Both the position numbers and the translations under genes were made by a program. 20,170 bases of DNA, taken from IMG/VR virus record IMGVR_UViG_3300035698_000098, positions 1 through 20,170 of that record. One strand, 5' to 3'. The stretch is from a virus. Of the stretch, positions 15,424 through 20,170 are shown piece after piece. Position 1 is the stretch's first letter. Each line of letters starts with the position of its first letter. The notes beneath the pieces are model-generated. The model was given only the letters and a program-made list of their open reading frames with translations, was not told where the DNA came from and ran no database searches.

Positions 15424-15678
15424 ATGAGTAAAGAAAATATAAAAAACTTTGTTGATTCACTTCAAAAGAGTGATAATTTATCAGCAGCTGATGCCATTAA
15501 ATCATCAATTGCAGATAAAGTTTCATCAGCTTTGGATAATGCAAAAGTTGACGTGGCTAAATCAGTATTTACAGGACAACAAGGAGCTGATGTTCCTGAA
15601 GCAAATCCTTTTTCAGGTAATGATGTGGCTGCAGAAACTCCTGCACCAGAGGTAACAGGTGATGAAAACGCTCAGTAA
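15424..15678 (+). CDS. Prohead core protein, gp67-like
   Basis: An 84-residue protein directly after gp20, the T4 position of gene 67 (80 residues). The pattern matches: a short helix with LQKSDNLSAADAIKSSIADKV, then a second helix with K-x-DVAKSVF, then an acidic, Pro/Glu-rich tail. T4 gp67 is an internal core protein of the prohead that is cleaved to peptides by gp21. No (I/L)-x-E site is obvious in the tail here. AGGAG lies about 12 bases upstream. The call is made from position, size and helix pattern rather than long identity. Confidence 0.58.
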   Translation: MSKENIKNFVDSLQKSDNLSAADAIKSSIADKVSSALDNAKVDVAKSVFTGQQGADVPEANPFSGNDVAAETPAPEVTGDENAQ

Positions 15679-15916
15679 TTTTAAAAAAGAAAATATTACT
15701 GAAAGAAATGATTACAAGCGTACTAGGCAGTATAATAAACTTACTCCTAAAATGAAACGTGCTGTAGATATGATATTTACAGCAGCTGATAAAGACGCTG
15801 ATGCTGTAGCAAACTTTGATAAAAATGTCAAAACTGCTGCAAAAAAACATAATATTAGTGTGAATGATTTAATGAATTATTTTGATAAAGAAACATTAAC
15901 AATTTTAAAAAGGTAA
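15662..15916 (+). CDS. Small basic protein at the gp68 position
   Basis: Starting at the ATG at 15662 gives 84 residues; a GTG codon lies directly before it. It overlaps the gp67-like gene by 17 bases. The protein is basic and helical: KLTPKMKRAVDMIFTAADK, then NFDKNVKTAAKKHNISVNDLMNYFDKETL. Small proteins of this type occur between gp20 and gp21 in marine T4-like phages, the place of T4 gene 68 (a prohead core protein of 141 residues). The shorter length makes the homology uncertain. A role in the prohead core is inferred from context. Confidence 0.5.
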   Translation: MKTLSNFKKENITERNDYKRTRQYNKLTPKMKRAVDMIFTAADKDADAVANFDKNVKTAAKKHNISVNDLMNYFDKETLTILKR

Positions 15917-15919
15917 AAA

Positions 15920-16168
15920 ATGGCACAAACATTTATAGTAAAGGGAGCTAACGTAGATAATCCAAGTGCAAGCACTATTGGTAATGCTGTATTTGTAAGA
16001 ATACACGCAACATCAAATACTACTTGTACTGTAGTTGATGGTAACGATGGCGCTATTGGTTCAATTTATATCGCAATTGGCGACACAGTAATTATTGAAA
16101 AACATCCTAAAGATAAAATTACTTGCGCTACATCTAAGGCATCTGCTGTAGGTTCACCAAGAAGTTAA
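15920..16168 (+). CDS. Small hypothetical beta-rich protein
   Basis: An 82-residue protein starting three bases after the previous stop. It is rich in Thr, Ala, Val and Ile with no long helix and no membrane segment. The middle reads TTCTVVDGNDGAIGSIYIAIGDTVIIEKHPKDKITC, a run of strands and turns like a single beta-sandwich domain. No family is recognised with confidence; similar short proteins occur in marine T4-like phages as I recall. A virion decoration or accessory structural role fits the beta fold and the neighbourhood but is not shown. Confidence 0.5.
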   Translation: MAQTFIVKGANVDNPSASTIGNAVFVRIHATSNTTCTVVDGNDGAIGSIYIAIGDTVIIEKHPKDKITCATSKASAVGSPRS

Positions 16169-16174
16169 TTATGT

Positions 16175-16573
16175 ATGGCTTTTACAAAAACAACTTTAAT
16201 AGACGATAATTTTAAGGTAACCGTAAGAGTAAGTGGTATTGGTAATGAAACAAAAAATGTTTTATTAGATGCTTCTGAATTATCAGGTGCAACATCAAAA
16301 CCTGATTTATCAGTTGCAAAAATATATTATGAAATATTAGGTACAGGTAATTTAACATTATTTTTTGATGCTGATACAGATGAAGAAATAATAGTGTTAT
16401 CTGGTAGAGGCACATATGGTTTAGTTATAAATGAACCTAAACTTAAACAAGGATTAACAGGCACAACATTGGTTGATCCATCAGGAGATGTTTTATTAAC
16501 AACTGATAATAATGTGTCAAAATATAATTTAGTTTTAGAATTTATAAAGGAAAAGGGTTTTACAAATGGCTGA
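16175..16573 (+). CDS. Hypothetical protein, tandem paralog A
   Basis: A 132-residue, beta-rich protein. It shares with the next protein, at equal spacing, (V/I)(A/S)KI(Y/F) at 48-52, VLSGRGTYGLVI at 74-85, PSGDVLLTT at 102-110 and a final YNLVLEF strand. The two are therefore diverged tandem duplicates. No signal peptide, membrane segment or catalytic motif is visible, and no known family is recognised. The ATG at 16175 is chosen over one at 16171 in another frame; no clear ribosome binding site precedes it. Its stop overlaps the start of the paralog by eight bases, so both are probably made in similar amounts. Confidence 0.55.
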   Translation: MAFTKTTLIDDNFKVTVRVSGIGNETKNVLLDASELSGATSKPDLSVAKIYYEILGTGNLTLFFDADTDEEIIVLSGRGTYGLVINEPKLKQGLTGTTLVDPSGDVLLTTDNNVSKYNLVLEFIKEKGFTNG

Positions 16574-16958
16574 TACAGTTTCAACACAAGTATTAACTGA
16601 CACAACAGGTGTCAAATATGGTGTTAAGTTAACAAATTATTCTGACGGTACTGGTGAAACTTTAGTTAAAAAGGTTGATGCTTCTGAAACAACTTTTATG
16701 ACTGAAGATGGTAACAGAAAAATATCAAAAATATTTTGGTCAGTAAATACAGCAAATCCTAAATCAACAGTTGAGTTGATATGGGATGGTGCTACTAATA
16801 CTACTGCTGTACTACTTTCTGGTCAAGGATTTTGGGATTTAAGAGTAGACGGTAATGAAATATCAAACAATGCTACAACACCAACAGGTGATGTTTTACT
16901 ATCTACAAAAAATTTTGCAAACGGAGATAATTATACAATATTAGCAGTGTTTAGATAA
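16566..16958 (+). CDS. Hypothetical protein, tandem paralog B
   Basis: A 130-residue, beta-rich protein related to the one before it: ISKIFWSV (53-60), LLSGQGFWDLRV (83-94), PTGDVLLST (106-114) and a final YTILAVF strand. It adds DGTGETLVKKVDAS (27-40), which corresponds to the NETKNVLLDAS region of paralog A. AAAGGAAAAGG upstream is a good ribosome binding site. The fold is probably an all-beta sandwich. A capsid or tail accessory protein is possible from the position between portal and protease genes; nothing in the sequence names a function. Confidence 0.58.
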   Translation: MADTVSTQVLTDTTGVKYGVKLTNYSDGTGETLVKKVDASETTFMTEDGNRKISKIFWSVNTANPKSTVELIWDGATNTTAVLLSGQGFWDLRVDGNEISNNATTPTGDVLLSTKNFANGDNYTILAVFR

Positions 16959-16967
16959 TATTATATT

Positions 16968-17297
16968 ATGAGTTTGGTTCAACTTTTTAGTTTTCCTGTT
17001 TACAAAAAATCACTTAAAAAAGAAGACTACGATAGAGGTGGTCTTTTAAATACTATTCAAAAAAATTACGATATAGACAAAAATAGAAACAAGTGGGCAA
17101 CTGGTTTTACAGATATACACCATTCACTTTGTGATGATGATAATACAACAGAAAATTCTTTTTTGTTTAGAAATATTAAATTAGATACTGAACAAGATGA
17201 TGTTTTTATATTCCCAGCTGTATTAACCCACAGTATATCAAAGGTTATTACAAATAAAAAACGCATTACAATATCATTTAATTTTGACATAGAGTGA
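16968..17297 (+). pseudogene. Internally deleted 2OG-Fe(II) oxygenase remnant
   Basis: A 109-residue frame whose two ends look like a 2OG-Fe(II) oxygenase of the H-x-H…SG group. Residues 3-12 (LVQLFSFPVY) are the usual N terminus, KWATGFTDIHHSL (42-54) the usual following region, and KLDTEQDDVFIFPAVLTHSI with distal H88 and R99 in KKRITISFNF the usual end. The middle, where the H-x-H/D site and core strands belong, is missing, apparently joined near residues 59-65 (about 17142-17162). Full members are about 180-240 residues. The frame is kept, so a protein may be made, but it lacks the proximal iron ligands and should not be an active oxygenase. It could be a relic or a repurposed small protein. 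Confidence 0.6.
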
Positions 17298-17335
17298 AAA
17301 AATGAAGTAAATTAAGGTTTATAAGACAAAGCTTT

Positions 17336-17343
17336 TATAAATA
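17336..17343 (+). promoter_or_regulatory. Late-promoter-like TATAAATA before gp21
   Basis: An exact T4 late octamer 24 bases before the gp21 ATG, with an AAAGCTTT palindrome (17328-17335) abutting it and a purine-rich AAAGAGAGA binding region between it and the start. The 70-base gap and the shift of context from accessory to core genes support a real promoter. Confidence 0.6.
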
Positions 17344-17367
17344 GTTTTATTAAAAAGAGAGATATAA

Positions 17368-18012
17368 ATGAGACTCATCACGGAAGAAATACAAGACGCA
17401 GAATACCTGGTTGAAGAAACCAATGGTAAAAAGAGCTACAAGATCAAAGGTATCTTTATGCAGGCTGAGACAAAAAATAAGAACGGCCGTGTCTACCCAA
17501 AAGAAATTTTGGGAAGAGAAGTGATGAGATACAACCGAGAATTTATCAACAAAAATAGAGCATTTGGTGAACTAGGTCATCCAGACGGACCAACCGTTAA
17601 CCTAGAAAGAGTATCACATATGGTAAAATCGCTCTATCCTGAAGGCAATAACTTTATTGGTGAAGCTAAAATATTAGACACACCTTATGGAAAAATTGTG
17701 AAGAACCTTATTGACGAAGGCGCAAAACTAGGAGTTTCAAGTAGAGGTATGGGAACATTGAGTAACTCACAAGGCGCAAATGTAGTAAACAATGATTTTT
17801 ACCTTGCCACAGCAGCTGATATAGTTGCTGATCCATCAGCACCTGAAGCATTTGTAGAAGGTATTATGGAAGGTAAGGAATGGGTTTGGAATAATGGTGT
17901 TCTAAAAGAACAAGAAATTAACCAATTAAAGTTACAGGTAGAACAAGCGAAACAATCACAACTTGCTAATATTCAGGCAAAAGTGTTTGAATCATTCCTT
18001 AAAAAACTGTAA
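17368..18012 (+). CDS. 21: Prohead core protease gp21
   Basis: A 214-residue protein (T4 gp21: 212). GRVYPKEIL (40-48), FGELGHP with H71, GVSSRGMGTL with S124/S125, and the ATAADIVADPSAPEAFVEG region (148-165, D151/D155) are the conserved blocks of the T4 prohead serine protease. The His-to-Ser distance of 53-54 residues fits T4 (H85 and S140). The last 35 residues form a Gln/Lys-rich helix. The enzyme is made as an inactive core component, activates itself in the finished prohead, cleaves gp22, gp23 and core proteins after (I/L)-x-E, and then degrades itself. TATAAATA lies upstream. Confidence 0.94.
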   Translation: MRLITEEIQDAEYLVEETNGKKSYKIKGIFMQAETKNKNGRVYPKEILGREVMRYNREFINKNRAFGELGHPDGPTVNLERVSHMVKSLYPEGNNFIGEAKILDTPYGKIVKNLIDEGAKLGVSSRGMGTLSNSQGANVVNNDFYLATAADIVADPSAPEAFVEGIMEGKEWVWNNGVLKEQEINQLKLQVEQAKQSQLANIQAKVFESFLKKL

Positions 18013-18015
18013 TTT

Positions 18016-18023
18016 TATAAATA
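18016..18023 (+). promoter_or_regulatory. Late-promoter-like TATAAATA before gp22
   Basis: An exact late octamer four bases after the gp21 stop and about 60 bases before the gp22 ATG. It would give gp22 and gp23 their own transcript, as in T4, where the core and capsid genes are strongly expressed late. Confidence 0.55.
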
Positions 18024-18029
18024 TTACTT

Positions 18030-18050
18030 GACATTCCCAATAAGAGTGTC
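18030..18050 (+). other. Hairpin in the gp22 leader
   Basis: GACATTC (18030-18036) pairs with GAGTGTC (18044-18050), one pair being G-U, around the loop CCAATAA. GGTATTTTGT follows, only partly T-rich. It may slow read-through from gp21 or stabilise the gp22 transcript; it is too weak to call a terminator with confidence. Confidence 0.35.
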
Positions 18051-18084
18051 GGTATTTTGTAACTATTAATAGGAGAAAATAACA

Positions 18085-19428
18085 ATGGCTGACAACAACA
18101 TGGCAGATTTGCCTACAAGAAATGCAGCTCCAGCTGAACCCGCTAAATCACTAGCATCAACTGTACAACAAGTAATTTCAAAAGCAATTACTTCACCTAC
18201 AGATGGTAAAATAGATTTCGCACAAGGCGTTAACCATATTACTGGTGACGCACACCAAAAAAGTGCAGGTTCCGCTGATGCAATGCAATCACTAAAAGCA
18301 AATGCTGAAAAAGATGCTGAAGATAAAGAAGAAATCAAAGCAGCTTATGAAGCAGATGAGAAAAAAGACGAAAAAGAAAAAGAAGAAGTTAAAGAAGGTG
18401 AAATGCCTGCTGGTTTAAAAAACTACCTTGACAAGAAAAAAGACAAGGAAGAAAAATCAGAGGAAAAAGAAGATAAAAAAGACGTGAAAGAAGCTGAAGA
18501 CAAAGAAAAAGAAATGAAAAAAGAGATGTCACATGATGACGAAAAGAAAAAAGATAAAGAAGATGTGAAAGAAGAAGATGCTTATGATGGCACTCCTGCT
18601 GAAGTTGCAAAAATGAAAGCAAAAGAAAAAGCAGATGCTGAAAAAGACGGAAAAGAAGTTAAAAAAGAAATGTCTGCTAAAGACAAAGTAAAAGATATGG
18701 ATATGAAAGAAGACGTAAGTGCTTTAACTGAAGGTGAAGACCTATCGGAAGAATTTAAAGTAAAAGCGGCTACAATATTCGAATCTGCTGTCAAAGCAAA
18801 ACTTGTTGAAGAAATTGAAAATTTAGAAAGTGAATACGAAACTAAGGTTGAAGAAAAAGTTGAAGAAACTAAATCTGAAATCGTAGAAAAAGTTGACGCT
18901 TATTTAAATTACGTAGTAAGTGAGTGGATGAAAGAAAACGAACTTGCTATAGAAAAAGGTTTAAGAAATGAGATTACCGAAGACTTTATTGGTGGTCTTA
19001 AATCTTTATATGAATCACACTACATTGATGTCCCAACGGACAAATACAATGTGATTGATGAACAAGCTGCGGAAATTGAGGAGTTAAAAAATAAACTTAA
19101 CGAATCAGTTGAACAAAATGTTGAACTTAACTCTAAAGTCGGTGAATTTGCTAGAGAAGATATACTACAAGATGTAGGATCTGATCTTGCTGAAACTGAA
19201 AAAGAAAAGTTTAAAGGTTTAGCAGAGAGTATTGAATATAAAGACGCTGCTGATTTCAGAAAGAAGATAGAAACTGTAAAAGAATCTTACTTCCCAAGAA
19301 AGAAAGTGGTGAGTGAAGAATCTAATGATGTAGCGGACAAACCAGATTACTCTAATTTGAGTGATTCAATGGCTGCATATTCCGCTGCTATTAGTAAAAC
19401 AAACAAAAATCCCTACACTAAAAAGTAA
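18085..19428 (+). CDS. 22: Prohead scaffold protein gp22
   Basis: A 447-residue protein, much longer than T4 gp22 (269). Residues 1-70 are a mixed N-terminal part. Residues about 75-210 are almost entirely Lys, Glu, Asp, Ala and Met, with an imperfect internal repeat (EMKKEMSHDDEKKKDKEDVK at 142-161 and EVKKEMSAKDKVKDMDMKED at 191-210). Residues about 219-420 are the conserved scaffold region, starting DLSEEFKVKAATIFESAVKAK and continuing as coiled coil, as in gp22 of marine T4-like phages. The protein forms the core on which gp23 assembles and is then cut to peptides by gp21. AGGAG lies before the ATG. The charged stretch accounts for most of the extra length. Confidence 0.9.
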   Translation: MADNNMADLPTRNAAPAEPAKSLASTVQQVISKAITSPTDGKIDFAQGVNHITGDAHQKSAGSADAMQSLKANAEKDAEDKEEIKAAYEADEKKDEKEKEEVKEGEMPAGLKNYLDKKKDKEEKSEEKEDKKDVKEAEDKEKEMKKEMSHDDEKKKDKEDVKEEDAYDGTPAEVAKMKAKEKADAEKDGKEVKKEMSAKDKVKDMDMKEDVSALTEGEDLSEEFKVKAATIFESAVKAKLVEEIENLESEYETKVEEKVEETKSEIVEKVDAYLNYVVSEWMKENELAIEKGLRNEITEDFIGGLKSLYESHYIDVPTDKYNVIDEQAAEIEELKNKLNESVEQNVELNSKVGEFAREDILQDVGSDLAETEKEKFKGLAESIEYKDAADFRKKIETVKESYFPRKKVVSEESNDVADKPDYSNLSDSMAAYSAAISKTNKNPYTKK

Positions 19429-19431
19429 GGA

Positions 19432-19447
19432 TTAGTTAATTAACTAA
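19432..19447 (+). repeat. 16-base perfect palindrome in the gp23 leader
   Basis: TTAGTTAATTAACTAA reads the same on both strands. It lies between the gp22 stop and the GAGGAG binding site of gp23, so an 8-bp stem without loop (or smaller with a loop), or a protein site, is possible. It may also help protect or process the capsid message. Confidence 0.5.
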
Positions 19448-19465
19448 AAAGAGGAGATAGAACAA

Positions 19466-20170
19466 ATGTTTTTATCAGAACAACAACAACAGAAATGGCA
19501 GCCTGTATTGGATCATCCTGATCTTCCAGAGATCAAAGATTCATACAAAAGAGCCGTTACATCTGTAATCTTGGAGAACCAAGAAAAAAGTTTGAGAGAG
19601 GATGCTGCATTTTTAAGTGAAGCTGCTCCATCAAACGCTACTGGGGCTTCAATTAATAATTGGAATCCAATTCTAATCTCGTTAGTTAGAAGAGCTATGC
19701 CAAACTTGATCGCTTACGACATCGCAGGCGTTCAACCTATGTCTGGCCCTACTGGCTTAATATTTGCTATGAGAAGCAGATATGCAAGTCAATCAGGAAG
19801 TGAAGCTTTATTTAACGAAGCGGATACTGAATTTTCAGGATCAAACGCTGCAAGTTCAAACGTTGACGGATTTACATCATCTGCTCAAACAGGTTCGAAC
19901 CCAGCTGTACTTAACGACAGTATAGGTACTTCAACTGGTTACACAACTGGTACAGGTATGACTACTGCTGCTGCAGAAGCTCTTGGAGATGCTTCTGGTA
20001 ATGCTTTTGCTGAAATGGCATTCTCAATTGAGAAATCGACTGTGACTGCTAAATCAAGAGCGTTGAAAGCTGAATACACAATGGAACTTGCTCAAGACTT
20101 AAAAGCAATCCATGGTTTAGACGCTGAAACTGAACTTGCAAACATTCTATCTGCTGAAATCCTTGCGGAA
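19466..20170 (+). CDS. 23: Major capsid protein gp23 (N-terminal 235 codons; cut by window edge)
   Basis: The frame is open from ATG 19466 (GAGGAG ribosome binding site at 19451-19456) to the window end. Residues 1-52 are the acidic, helical delta domain used for assembly on the scaffold. LSE at 50-52 fits the gp21 rule, so cleavage is expected between E52 and A53. Then come NNWNPILISLVRRAMPNLIAYDIAGVQPMSGPTGLIFAMR (about 64-103), the strongest signature of T4-type capsid proteins, a Ser/Thr/Gly-rich variable region, and FAEMAFSIEKSTVTAKSRALKAEYTMELAQDLKAIHGLDAETELANILSAEI. T4 gp23 is 521 residues, so a little under half is present. Confidence 0.95.
   Translation, partial: MFLSEQQQQKWQPVLDHPDLPEIKDSYKRAVTSVILENQEKSLREDAAFLSEAAPSNATGASINNWNPILISLVRRAMPNLIAYDIAGVQPMSGPTGLIFAMRSRYASQSGSEALFNEADTEFSGSNAASSNVDGFTSSAQTGSNPAVLNDSIGTSTGYTTGTGMTTAAAEALGDASGNAFAEMAFSIEKSTVTAKSRALKAEYTMELAQDLKAIHGLDAETELANILSAEILAE

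Noticed and set aside
18028-18058. TTGACA as a host-type -35 box before gp22
   Set aside because: At the normal spacing no good -10 hexamer is present (GGTATT), and the TTGACA is part of the hairpin stem.
1-20170. tRNA genes, CRISPR arrays, insertion sequences and integrase or attachment sites
   Set aside because: No cloverleaf-like stretch, regular repeat-spacer pattern, transposase or recombinase was found; gaps between genes are all short.

Overview
This window is the structural and packaging block of a T4-like contractile-tailed phage (myovirus). The order fibre genes – gp13 – gp14 – gp15 – gp16 – gp17 – gp18 – gp19 – gp20 – gp67/68-like – gp21 – gp22 – gp23 is the conserved T4 late module. 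All genes lie on the + strand, most separated by a few bases or overlapping, and several are preceded by a TATAAATA- or CTAAATA-type element like the T4 late promoter. The DNA is AT-rich, and the neck, sheath, portal and fibre proteins resemble those of marine T4-like phages of cyanobacteria or SAR11-type hosts. The host is an inference: no photosynthesis gene, tRNA or other host-diagnostic gene is present.

Layout. 1-2554: C-terminal end of a fibre-like frame broken by an in-frame stop, then three beta-rich fibre/adhesin-like proteins that share modules. 2599-5037: neck proteins gp13 and gp14 and tail completion protein gp15. 5084-9629: an accessory cassette of six different 2-oxoglutarate/Fe(II) oxygenase-like genes, four before the small terminase gp16 and two after it, plus a small ParB-like protein directly after gp16. 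9635-15365: large terminase gp17, tail sheath gp18, tail tube gp19 and portal gp20. 15424-15916: two small prohead-core candidates at the gp67 and gp68 positions. 15920-17297: a second accessory insert with three small unrecognised proteins, two of them tandem paralogs, and an internally shortened seventh oxygenase. 17368-20170: prohead protease gp21, a long lysine/glutamate-rich scaffold gp22 and the start of the major capsid protein gp23, cut by the window edge.

How it works together. gp20 nucleates the prohead on a core of gp22 and small core proteins. gp23 polymerises around it and gp21 cleaves core and shell after (I/L)-x-E sites. gp16 and gp17 pump DNA through gp20. gp13 and gp14 seal the head and join it to the gp18/gp19 tail terminated by gp15. 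The oxygenases interrupt this machinery but are packed and oriented as late genes, so they are probably made during virion assembly; their substrates cannot be read from the sequence.

The most notable signals are the oxygenase cassette and its decayed relative, the nonsense codon at 49-51, the out-of-frame extension at the 3' end of gp20, the tandem paralog pair at 16175-16958, and late-promoter-like elements embedded in small hairpins.
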